DNA of 64,000 nucleotides from Burkholderia sp. BCC0506 (lineage in GTDB: Bacteria > Pseudomonadota > Gammaproteobacteria > Burkholderiales > Burkholderiaceae): positions 373,994 to 437,993 of the forward strand of contig NZ_CADFEN010000001.1 in the NCBI RefSeq assembly GCF_902833145.1. The letters run 5' to 3'. Positions within the stretch are counted from its first letter, which is position 1. Each line of letters starts with the position of its first letter. Made by a program: the position numbers and the translations under genes. Positions 19,458 through 29,649 of the stretch are shown here, one piece after another. The notes beneath the pieces were generated by a model. It made no database searches and was not told the origin of the DNA. It worked only from the letters and a program-made list of their open reading frames with translations.

Positions 19458-20309
19458 ATGTACCCGATGCCCGTGTCCCGCTGGGGACGTCCCGCCCGCC
19501 TGCTGTACCGGTTGTCGTTGCCGTGCGCGCTCGCGCTGTGGCTCGTGCCGCTGCTCGCGGTGCTCGTCACGTCGATCCGCTCGACCGACGAGATCGTGGC
19601 CGGCGATTACTGGCGCTGGCCGAAGCAGTTCGCGCTCGTCGACAACTACGGCGCCGCGCTCACGCAAACGCCGATGCTCCATTACTTCGCAAACAGCCTC
19701 CTGATCACGGTGCCGTCGGTCGCCGCGTCGATCCTGCTCGCGTCGCTCGCCGGGCATGCGCTCGCGAACTACCGGTTCCGCGGCAATCTCGTGCTGCTCG
19801 GCCTGTTCGTCGCCGGCAATTTCGTGCCGATCCAGATCCTGATGATTCCGGTGCGGCAGATCATGCTCGGCGTCGGCCTGTACAACACCGTGTGGGCGCT
19901 CGTGCTGTTCCACACCGCGTTCCAGACCGGCTTCTGCACGCTGTTCCTGCGCAACTTCATCCGCGAGCTGCCGTTCGAGCTGATCGAGGCCGCGCGCGTC
20001 GAAGGCGCGTCCGAGTGGGCGATCTACTGGCGCGTCGTGCTGCCGCTCGTGCGGCCCGCGCTCGCGGCGCTCGCGATCCTCGTGTTCACGTTCGTGTGGA
20101 ACGACTACTTCTGGGCACTGTGCCTCACGCAAGGCGACGACGCGGCACCGATCACCGTCGGCGTCGCCGCGCTCAAAGGGCAGTGGACGACCGCCTGGAA
20201 CATCGTGTCGGCCGGCTCCGTGCTCGCGGCGCTGCCGTCGGTCGCGATGTTCTTCGCGATGCAGAAGCACTTCGTCGCGGGGCTCACGTTCGGCGCGACG
20301 AAGGGCTGA
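19458..20309 (+). CDS. ABC sugar permease 2 (MalG/UgpE type)
   Basis: 283 residues with six predicted membrane helices. The EAA loop EAARVEGASEWAIYWRVVLP is present at about two thirds of the length. ATG 19458 has AAGGA upstream and starts 23 bp after permease 1 ends. It pairs with permease 1 to form the translocation path. The N-terminal periplasmic loop (TSIRSTDEIVAGDYWRWP) is typical of MalG-type subunits. Confidence 0.93.
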   Translation: MYPMPVSRWGRPARLLYRLSLPCALALWLVPLLAVLVTSIRSTDEIVAGDYWRWPKQFALVDNYGAALTQTPMLHYFANSLLITVPSVAASILLASLAGHALANYRFRGNLVLLGLFVAGNFVPIQILMIPVRQIMLGVGLYNTVWALVLFHTAFQTGFCTLFLRNFIRELPFELIEAARVEGASEWAIYWRVVLPLVRPALAALAILVFTFVWNDYFWALCLTQGDDAAPITVGVAALKGQWTTAWNIVSAGSVLAALPSVAMFFAMQKHFVAGLTFGATKG

Positions 20310-20345
20310 TCCGTCCCATCCTCTTTCTTCAGCAAGGAATCCACG

Positions 20346-22316
20346 ATGCATCTCGGCGTTTGCTATTACCCCGAACACTGGCCGCGCGAGCAATGGGCGC
20401 GCGATGCGCGGCGGATGGCCGAACTCGGCCTGACGCGCGTGCGGATCGCCGAATTCGCGTGGAGCCGGATGGAGCCGGAGCCCGGCCGCTACGACTGGGC
20501 GTGGCTCGACGAAGCGATCGACACGCTCGCCGGCCGGCACCTGAAGATCGTGCTCGGCACGCCGACCGCCGCACCGCCGAAATGGCTCGTCGATCGCCAT
20601 CCGGAGATCCTGCCGGTGGGCGCGGACGGCGCGGTGCGGCAGTTCGGTTCGCGTCGCCATTACGACATCGCGAGCCCGGTGTATCGCGCGCATTGCGTGC
20701 GCATCGTCGATGCGATGGCGCGGCGCTACGGCGCGCATCCGGCCGTGATCGCGTGGCAGACGGACAACGAAATCGGCTGTCACAACACGCTGCCGAGCTA
20801 TACGCGTGCGGCGCTCCACGGCTTTCGTGCGTGGCTCGCCGCGCGTTACGGCGATATCGGCGCGCTGAACCGCGCGTGGGGCAACGTGTTCTGGAGCATG
20901 GAGTATCGCGGCTTCGACGAGATCGAGCTGCCGCGCCATACGCCGACCGACGCGAATCCCGCGCACCTGCTCGACTTCCGGCGCTATCAGTCGGACGAGG
21001 TCGCGCGGTTCCATGCGGTGCAGGTCGACGCGATCCGTCCGCACGCACCAGGCCGCGACGTGCTGCACAACTTCATGGGGTTTTTCACCGAGTTCGATCA
21101 TTACGCATTCGCGCGAAGCGGGCTCGACGTCGCCGCATGGGACAGTTATCCGGTGCCGCGTACCGAAGTGCTGCCGCTCGACGAAGCGGACAAGCAACGC
21201 TGGGCCCGCACCGGGCATCCGGACGTCTCCGCGTTCTCGCACGACCTGTATCGCGGCGTCGGCAACGGCCGGATGTGGGTGATGGAGCAACAGGCGGGGC
21301 CGGTCAACTGGGGGCCGTACAACCCGGTGCCGCAAGCCGGCGCGGTGCGGCTTTGGACGTGGGAAGCGTTCGCGCATGGCGCGGAGCTCGTGTCGTATTT
21401 TCGCTGGCGGCAGTATCCGCACGCGCAGGAGCAACTGCACTCGGGGCTCAACGCGCCGGACGACCGGCTGGCGCCGGGCGGCCACGAAGTGGCGCGCGTC
21501 GCACGCGAAATCGCCGCGCTGGATTCCGCGCTCGTCGCCGGCGAGTGTGATGCGGCCCGTGTCGCGCTGCTGTTCGACTACGAGGCCGACTGGATGATCC
21601 GGATCCAGCCGCACGGCGCCGATTTCGACTATCAGCAGCATGCGTTCGACTGGTATCGCGCGCTGCGCGAGCTGGGCCTCGACGTCGACATCGTCGCGGC
21701 CGGCGCCGACGTGTCGCGTTACGCGCTCGTCGTCGCGCCGACGCTGCCGGTCGTCACGGACCGCATCGTCGAGCAGGTCGCGAGCGGGCACGCACACTGG
21801 CTGTTCGGGCCGCGCACGGGTTCGCGCACCGCTGAATTCGCGATCGCGCCGGGTCTCGCACCGGGCAAGCTGCGCGATGTGCTGCCGGTGCGGATCGGCC
21901 AGGTCGAGTCGCTGCGGCCGTCGCTCGCGCCGCGTGTGTCGTTCGACGGCGTCGACGGCCATGCGCTGAAATGGCGCGATCACGTCGAGATGGAGGCGGC
22001 GCGCGGCGCAGACGTGCTGGCCGCCTGCGACGACGGCGTGCCCGCACTCGTGCGGCGCGGTCGCGTGACGATGGCGACGGCCTGTTTCGACCGCACGCTG
22101 TTGCGCGCGACCGTTGCCCGCTGTGCGAGCGATGCCGGCCTGTCGGTGCGCGCGATGCCGGACGGTGTGCGGTTGCGCCGACGCGGGCGCGTGACGTTCG
22201 CGTTCAACTACGGCGACACGCCGTGCATGCTGCCCGCGCCGGGCGGCGCCACGTTCGTGCTCGGCAATCGCGACCTCGGCGCGGTGGACGTCGCCGCCTG
22301 GGTCGAGCCGGACTGA
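20346..22316 (+). CDS. GH42 beta-galactosidase
   Basis: 656 residues, the usual GH42 length. The start motif LGVCYYPEHWP is diagnostic. The acid/base is E142 in QTDNEIG and the nucleophile is E314 in WVMEQQAGPVNW. The TIM barrel (1-~380) is followed by the trimerisation/glutaminase-like domain and a small C-terminal beta domain. No signal peptide is present, so it acts in the cytoplasm, removing galactose from imported beta-1,4-galacto-oligosaccharides. AAGGA lies 7 nt before the ATG; the gap from the permease gene is 36 bp. It is the functional counterpart of Bacillus GanA. Confidence 0.95.
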   Translation: MHLGVCYYPEHWPREQWARDARRMAELGLTRVRIAEFAWSRMEPEPGRYDWAWLDEAIDTLAGRHLKIVLGTPTAAPPKWLVDRHPEILPVGADGAVRQFGSRRHYDIASPVYRAHCVRIVDAMARRYGAHPAVIAWQTDNEIGCHNTLPSYTRAALHGFRAWLAARYGDIGALNRAWGNVFWSMEYRGFDEIELPRHTPTDANPAHLLDFRRYQSDEVARFHAVQVDAIRPHAPGRDVLHNFMGFFTEFDHYAFARSGLDVAAWDSYPVPRTEVLPLDEADKQRWARTGHPDVSAFSHDLYRGVGNGRMWVMEQQAGPVNWGPYNPVPQAGAVRLWTWEAFAHGAELVSYFRWRQYPHAQEQLHSGLNAPDDRLAPGGHEVARVAREIAALDSALVAGECDAARVALLFDYEADWMIRIQPHGADFDYQQHAFDWYRALRELGLDVDIVAAGADVSRYALVVAPTLPVVTDRIVEQVASGHAHWLFGPRTGSRTAEFAIAPGLAPGKLRDVLPVRIGQVESLRPSLAPRVSFDGVDGHALKWRDHVEMEAARGADVLAACDDGVPALVRRGRVTMATACFDRTLLRATVARCASDAGLSVRAMPDGVRLRRRGRVTFAFNYGDTPCMLPAPGGATFVLGNRDLGAVDVAAWVEPD

Positions 22317-22320
22317 CGCG

Positions 22321-23610
22321 ATGCAGTCGTTGCGGCCGCTGCTGTCGCATTTCGCGCGCCTGGCGGGAATCGCGCACTTCGTGCCGCTGTCCGCGGCGGC
22401 GTTGATGCTCGGCGTCGCGATGTCGTTCACGGCGCCGTACCTGTCGCTGTTCGGCGTCGAGGCGGCGGGCATGTCGCCGTTTCTGGCCGGCATCTTCATG
22501 ACGTCGATCGCGGCGAGCGGCGTCGTCGCGAGCACGTGGGCCGGGCGCTGGTCGGATCGACGCGAGCGGCACCGGCCGCTGCTCGTGGTGTCGCTCGGGG
22601 CGGCCGCGCTCGGCTTCGCGCTGCTGTGCGTGCTGCGCGCGCATGGGCCGGTGATCGCCGCCGGCACGATCCTGCTCGGCGCGGGCGCCGTGTCGCTGTC
22701 GCAGATCTTCTCGTTCGCGCGTGCGGTGCTGCCCGTCGCCGACGATGCGCAGCGCGAACTCGCGTCGGCCGCGCTGCGCACGATGCTGTCGATCGCGTGG
22801 GTGTTCGGCCCCGCGCTCGGTGCGCTGATTCTCGCGCAGACGGGTTTTACCGGACTCTTTCTGGCGGCTGCCGCGGGCTTCGTCGCGTGCGCGGCGATCG
22901 TCGCGCGGATTCCGGAGCCGGCGCGGCGGCCCGTGGCGGCTCACGTGCAAGCCGCGGACCGCGTTGCACTGCCGCCTGACGCTGCGCGTGCAGCGGTTGT
23001 CGTCGTCGCAACGCGTGCAAGCGTGCTGCGCACGCTCGTCGCGCTGACGCTGATCGGGCTCGCGGCGAACGCGACGATGATCGTGCTGCCGCTCTACATC
23101 GTGCGCGCGCTCGGCGGCACGCCGGCGAACGTGTCGGCCGCGCTCGGGCTCGCCGCGTTGCTCGAGATTCCGATGATGCTGTGGCTCGGCATCCGTTCGA
23201 CGCGCCTCGACAAGGCGCGCTGGCTGACCGCGTGCGCACTCGTGCATGCGGCGTATTTCGTCGGCCTCGCGGCGGTGGCGCGCGTGAACCTGATCCTGCC
23301 GCTGCAACTGCTGAGCGCATGCGTGGTCGCGATCACGTCGTGTCTCGGGATGACGCGCGTGTGCGACCTGATGCCCACGCGCCCCGGCACCGCGACCGCG
23401 ATGTTCTTCAGCACCGCGCGGGTCGGCTCGATCGCATCCGGTGTGCTGTCGGGCGCGTGCGTCGATCTGTTCGGCTATCGCGCGACGTTCGCCGGATGCG
23501 GCGGGCTCGCGCTCGTGGCGTGCGTGCTGCTCGCCGTGGATGCGTACGGCGAGCGGGGCAGCGCACGCCGCACGAGCGGGGCGCGCCGCGGCTTCGATTC
23601 ACCGCACTGA
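22321..23610 (+). CDS. MFS sugar efflux transporter (SetA/SetB-like)
   Basis: 429 residues, 12 predicted helices. The start is 4 bp after the GH42 stop, so translation is probably coupled. The loop-2/3 motif WAGRWSDRRERHRP and the start of helix 1 (LMLGVAMSFTAPYLSLFGVE) resemble the sugar-efflux SET family, which exports lactose, glucose and analogues. The central loop (~residues 203-235) is Ala/Arg-rich. In this operon it may vent excess galactose or lactose-like sugars, or act as a low-affinity uptake route; the direction is inferred from family only. Confidence 0.82.
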   Translation: MQSLRPLLSHFARLAGIAHFVPLSAAALMLGVAMSFTAPYLSLFGVEAAGMSPFLAGIFMTSIAASGVVASTWAGRWSDRRERHRPLLVVSLGAAALGFALLCVLRAHGPVIAAGTILLGAGAVSLSQIFSFARAVLPVADDAQRELASAALRTMLSIAWVFGPALGALILAQTGFTGLFLAAAAGFVACAAIVARIPEPARRPVAAHVQAADRVALPPDAARAAVVVVATRASVLRTLVALTLIGLAANATMIVLPLYIVRALGGTPANVSAALGLAALLEIPMMLWLGIRSTRLDKARWLTACALVHAAYFVGLAAVARVNLILPLQLLSACVVAITSCLGMTRVCDLMPTRPGTATAMFFSTARVGSIASGVLSGACVDLFGYRATFAGCGGLALVACVLLAVDAYGERGSARRTSGARRGFDSPH

Positions 23611-23653
23611 CGCGGCATGCGCCGGTGCGGTGAAGCCGCGACGCGGTGACGCG

Positions 23654-24817
23654 TCAGCGCTGCCGGAACGCGTCGAGCGACGGCAGCGCGCGACCGTGGA
23701 AATCGAACAGCGTGTTGTTGTCCCACTGGTCGCCCGCGCCGAGCTTCCAGCCGACACCGGGCGTCGGGATCCATTCCGGTTCCCACCAGAACACGCCCTT
23801 GCCGCGATTGCCGGGCACGCCCTTCACGATATCGACGACCGCCGCGAGAAATTGCGCCTGGCCGGCCGGCGACGGCGGGAAGGTCGTCGAGCCGGTGTTC
23901 GTCATCGCGTTCGGCTCCGAATCGCCGTCGCTCGTGGTCCACGGGTAGGCGGTCTCGACGACGATCAATTCCTTGTCATAGCGCACCGCGAGATCGTTCG
24001 CGTTGTTGCGCAGATCGTCGAGCGCGCCTTGCCATTGCGGGTAGTACGACAGGCCGATCACGTCGAACGCGACGCCGCGCTGCGTCGCGCTGTCGAACCA
24101 CCAGCGGCTCTTGCCGTTGTCGCCGCCGCTGTCGATATGCAGCATCACCTTGATGCGCGGATCGACCGCCTTCACCGCGTCGTGACCGGTTTTCAGCAAC
24201 TGCGCGAGGTTGTCCCACTGATCGTAGCGGCCGAGCGGCCACAGCATGCCGCCCGTGATCTCGTTGCCGATCTGCACCCACTCGGGCCGTACGCCGGCGC
24301 GCTGCAACTGGCGCAGCACGTCGGTCGTATAGGCCGACAGCAGCGCGCACGTCTCGGCGAGATTCTTGCCGGCCCACGCATGCGGCGGGTATTGCTTGCC
24401 GGGGTCGGCCCACCAGTCGCTGTAGTGGAAATCGATCAGGATGCGCATCCCGAGCGCGGCCGCGCGCTGCGCGAGTGCCACGACATGCGCGGCATTGTTG
24501 TAGCCTGCCGCCGCGCTCTGGTTCGCGGGGAAGAAATCCGGATTGCCGGGATCGTTCCACACCTTGATCCGGATCGAATCGACGCCGTGCGCGCGAAGAA
24601 TCTTCAAGCAGTCGCGCGGCGCGCCGCCGCCGTCGAAGAAGGCCGCGCCATGCGCTTCGAGTTCGGGCAGCGTCGAGATGTCGGCCCCCATCGCGAAGCC
24701 GCCGGCCGTCGCACTGCGCGGCGCGGGTCGTGCGAAGGCAGGCAGCGGGCCGGCCAGGTCGAGGCACGCAAGCGCCGCGCTCGAGATGCTCCAGCGCAGC
24801 ATCGATCGTCTGTTCAT
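23654..24817 (-). CDS. GH53 arabinogalactan endo-beta-1,4-galactanase
   Basis: 387 residues. The start GADISTLPELEAHGAAFFDGGG is the GH53 signature region. The acid/base is E186 (VQIGNEITGGMLWP) and the nucleophile E288 (IVVETAYPW). ATG 24817 is preferred as GGAGG is 6 nt upstream; ATG 24823 has no spacing to it. The N terminus MNRRSMLRWSISSAALACLD is an export signal with a twin Arg (possible Tat) and a weak lipobox-like ALAC. It would cut pectic galactan in the periplasm or outside. It is convergent with the exporter gene and carries its own copy of the LacI operator, so it belongs to the same regulon. Confidence 0.94.
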   Translation of the reverse strand: MNRRSMLRWSISSAALACLDLAGPLPAFARPAPRSATAGGFAMGADISTLPELEAHGAAFFDGGGAPRDCLKILRAHGVDSIRIKVWNDPGNPDFFPANQSAAAGYNNAAHVVALAQRAAALGMRILIDFHYSDWWADPGKQYPPHAWAGKNLAETCALLSAYTTDVLRQLQRAGVRPEWVQIGNEITGGMLWPLGRYDQWDNLAQLLKTGHDAVKAVDPRIKVMLHIDSGGDNGKSRWWFDSATQRGVAFDVIGLSYYPQWQGALDDLRNNANDLAVRYDKELIVVETAYPWTTSDGDSEPNAMTNTGSTTFPPSPAGQAQFLAAVVDIVKGVPGNRGKGVFWWEPEWIPTPGVGWKLGAGDQWDNNTLFDFHGRALPSLDAFRQR

Positions 24818-24869
24818 CGTCATCCTCCATGTCATGGACCCCGTCGGGCGTGGGGTCGGCTTCGGTATG

Positions 24870-24886
24870 TTTAAGCGCTTAAATTT
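24870..24886 (-). promoter_or_regulatory. LacI-type operator before the galactanase gene
   Basis: TTTAAGCGCTTAAA (24870-24883) is a perfect 14-bp palindrome with a central CG, extended by TTT on one side. It is 53 bp upstream of the GH53 start and nearly identical to the site at 15923-15944. The remaining gap up to 25119 shows no other clear signal; a 71-codon ORF there looks non-coding. Confidence 0.75.
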
Positions 24887-25119
24887 CGGCCTGCGAGACG
24901 AGGCCGAATGGAGCGTAGCGCACCTGTCGCCAACGATGCAAAGAACCTGCGCGTTGCCTACTATCTGGCGAGCGCCGTCACGCGTTGCGCGTCGTCGCAG
25001 TGCGGCTCGACGGACGGCACGATTGGCGCGGACGGCGCTCGCGTGGCCGTCGGCGGACTCCGGCGCTGTGTCGCGGTCGGCACGCTCGCGGCGTACGCGC
25101 TCGCAGCATGCGCGCCGCG

Positions 25120-25290
25120 CTAGGACCGGTCGCGATTGCGAGCGCGCGTCGCTCCGGTGATGACCGCGATGCCGAACAGGATGACGGCCACGATCTCGAT
25201 GATGTGCTGGGAGACGTGCAGCGTCATCAAACCCCAGGCGACGCCACCGATGAAAATGATCCATCCGACCAGGTAGATGAGCAGGGTCAT
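25120..25290 (-). CDS. Small two-helix membrane protein
   Basis: 56 residues. ATG 25290 is chosen because GGAGAAG is upstream and the first helix (LLIYLVGWIIFIGGVAWGLM) starts directly; a frame extension adds 17 unlikely residues. A second helix (IIEIVAVILFGIAVITG) is followed by a basic tail (RARNRDRS). It has the composition of short inner-membrane proteins of unknown function. It is transcribed alone; the region up to 25461 holds no other gene. Confidence 0.65.
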   Translation of the reverse strand: MTLLIYLVGWIIFIGGVAWGLMTLHVSQHIIEIVAVILFGIAVITGATRARNRDRS

Positions 25291-25461
25291 CGTTCTTCTC
25301 CTTGCAGTGTTGGCCCGTGACGCCGATTGCCGGTCGTGCAAAATTTACCGCTCGCGCGGCGAGGCGCGATGAAAGGCGCGATCCGCGTGTGCGCGAGCAT
25401 ATTGCGAGCCTGGCTTGGCCACGCCGGCGGCATTTCTCGGCTACGCAGCTTGCCGAGTGTT

Positions 25462-26373
25462 TCACTCCGCCGCCGCATCCTGCGCATGCAGCCCCAGCCG
25501 CGCCATCAGCCGCCCGGCATCGAACGGCGCCTGCGTTTTCGTGTCGTTGTCGAAATAGCAGTACACGTCGCGCGTCCGCGCACGCGGCGGTTGCAGCGCG
25601 GGTGCGGCGAGGCGCGCATCGTCCGGCTGCGTGCCGCGGCTCCACGCGTCGATTCGGCGCGCCCATCGTTCGAGCGCCGAATCGGCGTATTCACCCGAAT
25701 ACTTCGTTTCGGTGCCGTGCAGCCGGATGTAGACGAACCGCGCGCTCAGATCCTCGAGCTGCGGCCACGCCTCGGTCGAATCCGACACGACGAGCGCGAC
25801 CTTGTGGCGGCGCAGCAGATTCACGAACGCCGGATCCACGAAGCTGTCGTGCCGCACTTCCACCGCATGACGCAACGCGCGCTTGCGGTCGATCTGCAGA
25901 TACGGTTCGCGCACGCGCGCATCGTGCCGGCGGGCGAGCGCGAGCGCGGCTTCCGTATCGTGCGGCAGCAGGCTCAGGAAGCGCTCCATGTGCGCCGGAT
26001 CGAAACGCAGCGACGGCGGAAATTGCCACAGCAGCGGCCCGAGCTTGTCCTTCAGCGCGAACAGCCCCTGCGCGAAAAAATTCGCGCACGCGATCGTGGC
26101 CGTTTCGTCGCGAAAGCGCAGCATGTGCGTCAGGTAACGCGAGCCTTTCACGCTGAACACGAACCCGGGCGGCGTGTCGGCGTACCAGCGCCGCCAGCTG
26201 TCGGGTGCTTGCAGGCTGTAGTGCGTGCCGTTGATTTCGATCGTGTGCATGCGCCCCGATGCATACCGCAGTTCGCCGGCCTGCTTCAGGTCGGCCGGGT
26301 AGAAGGTCCCCCGCCAGCCTGCGTAGCGCCAGCCCGAAATGCCGATGTGGATCCTGCCGGATGTGCGTGTCAC
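25462..26373 (-). CDS. DUF72 (YecE-like) TIM-barrel protein
   Basis: About 303 residues from a GTG start at 26373, just before the conserved IHIGISGWRYAGWRGTFYP. Other family features are INGTHYSLQAPDSWRRW, LLWQFPPSLRF, EVRHDSFVDPAF and YIRLHG, with YCYFDNDTKTQAPFDA at the end. No in-frame ATG lies close upstream and no strong ribosome site is seen, so the start is uncertain. DUF72 proteins are widespread cytoplasmic barrels without an agreed activity. It is divergent from the TonB receptor gene. Confidence 0.85.
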   Translation of the reverse strand: MTRTSGRIHIGISGWRYAGWRGTFYPADLKQAGELRYASGRMHTIEINGTHYSLQAPDSWRRWYADTPPGFVFSVKGSRYLTHMLRFRDETATIACANFFAQGLFALKDKLGPLLWQFPPSLRFDPAHMERFLSLLPHDTEAALALARRHDARVREPYLQIDRKRALRHAVEVRHDSFVDPAFVNLLRRHKVALVVSDSTEAWPQLEDLSARFVYIRLHGTETKYSGEYADSALERWARRIDAWSRGTQPDDARLAAPALQPPRARTRDVYCYFDNDTKTQAPFDAGRLMARLGLHAQDAAAE

Positions 26374-26651
26374 GTCGATGCCCGGCCGCGCCGGGTTCCT
26401 GATGCGGTTCCGGCGACGAGCAATCTGCGTGCCGCGAGCGTCGCCGATTTGTTTTTTTAAAGACCGCGCCACGTTCGGCCGGTATGATCGCTGCGCTCGC
26501 GAACGACGCAATCGGCCGGTGCGTACCGATCCACGCGTCACAGCCTTCGCCGGCACGGCAAACACGACACCACCGGACGGGCCGTGGCGACACGCCACGG
26601 TCCGCCGATCCGGCCGAACGGGCCAACGCAGCACGACGGAGTATCGAAACG

Positions 26652-28826
26652 ATGTGGACGGAGACAGGGGCGCGGCGGTGCGCGTGGGCGATCGCGGCCG
26701 GCGGGGCAATGTGCGTGGCCGCCGCGGGCGGGGCGTATGCGCAGGCAACGGCGCCGGGCGCGGCGGCAGTCGCGCTGCCGCCGATCGACGTGCGAGGGCC
26801 GGCCGACGCTTCGTCCGTCGGGCTCGTCGGGCGGCGCACCGCTACCGGCACCAAGACCGACACGCCGATCGACGAGATTCCGCAAACGGTCGACATCGTG
26901 ACCGCGCAACGGATCGAGATGACCGGCGCGGCCGACCTGAACCAGGCGTTGCGCTACGTGCCGGGCTTCGCGACGTTCGGCGCCGACAGCCGCACCGACT
27001 GGTATGCGGCGCTGCGCGGCTTCACGCCGACGCTGTACGTCGACGGCCTGCCGGCGCCGAATACGGCCGTGATCGCGAACTGGCGCGTCGATCCGTACAC
27101 GATCGACTCGATCGCGGTGCTGCGCGGGCCGACGTCGGTGCTGTACGGCGCGGGCGAGCCCGGCGCGATCGTCGACGCGCACACGAAGCTGGCCGATGGC
27201 GAGCGCGTGCGCGAAGCCGGCGTGCAGATCGGCAACGATGCGCGCAAGCAGGCGATGCTCGATGTCGGCGACCGGCTCGATCCGGATGGCAAGTACGCGT
27301 ACCGGTTCGTCGGCGTCGCGCGCGACGGCAACGCGGTGACCGGCCCGAACGGCGACCGGCGCGTCGCATTCGCGCCTTCGTTCCGGTGGCGGCCGACCGC
27401 CGACACGTCGCTGACGCTTTCCGCGACGTTCCTGCAGGACAGCGGCGACATCTCGTCGAACTTCCTGCCCGCGTCGGGCACGGTGTTGCCGAACCCGAAC
27501 GGCCGCCTGTCGCAGGACCGCTACATGGGCGATCCGTCGTTCAACGACTACCGCAAGAAGCAATGGTCGCTCGGCTATGCACTGGAACACCGCGTGAATG
27601 CGATCTGGACGCTGCATCAGGACGTGCGCTGGTCGCACCTGTCGCTCGACGATGCGACGGTGTTCGGCAATGGCCTCGTACCCCGCAGCACGACGAACAT
27701 GATGCGCTTCGCGGGGCTGTTCCAGCTCAACTACAGCCGGCTCGACATCGACAACCACGCGCAGGCGCGCGTCGGCACGGGGCCGCTCGAACACACGCTG
27801 CTGTTCGGCCTGCAGTTCGACCGGCAGACGACGACCGACAGCGTATGGCTCGCGCTCGCGCCGTCGCTCGACCTGTACCATCCCGTCTATCGGCCCGTGA
27901 CGGCGGCGATCTTCTCCGGCCCGATGTCGCTGGGCCACGTCGATCAGTACACCGCGATGAACACGTTCGGCGTGTACGCGCAGGACCAGATTCGCTGGCA
28001 GCGCTGGACACTCACGCTCGGCGGCCGCGAGGATGTCGTGAATGCGCGGTTCGACGACCGGGCCGCCGGCACGCACGCGCAGCAGGACGTCAGTGCGTTC
28101 TCCGGCCGCGTCGGGCTCACCTATCGCGGCGACGCTGGGTTCTCGCCATACGTCAGCTATTCGACGTCGTTCGACCCGGTCATCGGCGTGCGGATGTTCG
28201 GCGGCGGCTTGCCGAAACCGACGCGCGGCGCGCAGACGGAGGCCGGGCTGCGCTGGGAGCCGCCCGGCCGGAACCTGATGTTCAACGCGGCCGTGTATCA
28301 GATCGACCAGACCAACGTCGTGACGCCGACGCCGGTCGCTCTCGACCCGACCGGCACGACGTCGGTGCAGACCGGCAAGGTGCGCTCGCGCGGCATCGAG
28401 CTGAGTGCGCTCGGCAAGCTGACGCGCGAGCTGTCGATCGTCGCGTCGTACGCATATCAGGACGTCAAGAACGTGCAGGCGAACGACGCGTCGCTGAACC
28501 ACTGGCCGGTGTCCGTGCCGCTGCCGCGGCAGATGGCGTCGCTATGGGCCGACTGGACCTGGCGCACGGGTGCGCTGGCGGGCCTCGGGATCGGCGGCGG
28601 CGTGCGCTACCAGAGCGCGCTGGCCGGCGCGCCCGACAATTCGCTGACGGTGCCGAGCGCGACGCTTTACGACCTCGCGCTCCATTACGACCTGCCGCGC
28701 TGGCGTTTCGCGTTGAACATCGCGAACCTGTTCGACCGGCGCTATGTCAGCGGCTGCCAGTCGTACGCCGTGTGCGTGTTCGGCAACGAGCGGACCGTGC
28801 TGGCCAGCGCGAAATACGACTGGTAA
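26652..28826 (+). CDS. TonB-dependent siderophore receptor 1
   Basis: 724 residues. ATG 26652 starts a signal peptide (cleavage near AYA-QA); GGAG lies 11 nt upstream. A plug domain (about 45-190: ALRYVPGFAT, LRGFTPTLYVDGLP, IAVLRGPTSVLYG) precedes a 22-strand barrel ending in the outer-membrane signal LASAKYDW. No N-terminal STN signalling domain is present. It takes up a ferric siderophore or another TonB substrate through the outer membrane. The usual plug end GGVINxxTK is replaced by GAIVDAHTK. It is convergent with the receiver-AraC regulator, 7 bp apart. No siderophore synthesis genes are in the window, so the ligand is unknown. Confidence 0.9.
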   Translation: MWTETGARRCAWAIAAGGAMCVAAAGGAYAQATAPGAAAVALPPIDVRGPADASSVGLVGRRTATGTKTDTPIDEIPQTVDIVTAQRIEMTGAADLNQALRYVPGFATFGADSRTDWYAALRGFTPTLYVDGLPAPNTAVIANWRVDPYTIDSIAVLRGPTSVLYGAGEPGAIVDAHTKLADGERVREAGVQIGNDARKQAMLDVGDRLDPDGKYAYRFVGVARDGNAVTGPNGDRRVAFAPSFRWRPTADTSLTLSATFLQDSGDISSNFLPASGTVLPNPNGRLSQDRYMGDPSFNDYRKKQWSLGYALEHRVNAIWTLHQDVRWSHLSLDDATVFGNGLVPRSTTNMMRFAGLFQLNYSRLDIDNHAQARVGTGPLEHTLLFGLQFDRQTTTDSVWLALAPSLDLYHPVYRPVTAAIFSGPMSLGHVDQYTAMNTFGVYAQDQIRWQRWTLTLGGREDVVNARFDDRAAGTHAQQDVSAFSGRVGLTYRGDAGFSPYVSYSTSFDPVIGVRMFGGGLPKPTRGAQTEAGLRWEPPGRNLMFNAAVYQIDQTNVVTPTPVALDPTGTTSVQTGKVRSRGIELSALGKLTRELSIVASYAYQDVKNVQANDASLNHWPVSVPLPRQMASLWADWTWRTGALAGLGIGGGVRYQSALAGAPDNSLTVPSATLYDLALHYDLPRWRFALNIANLFDRRYVSGCQSYAVCVFGNERTVLASAKYDW

Positions 28827-28833
28827 GCGCGGC

Positions 28834-29649
<816 letters not shown>

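Noticed and set aside
24908-25123. 71-codon + strand ORF divergent from the galactanase
   Set aside because: Poor ribosome site, no domain, ordinary intergenic composition; it ends in a chance lipobox-like string.
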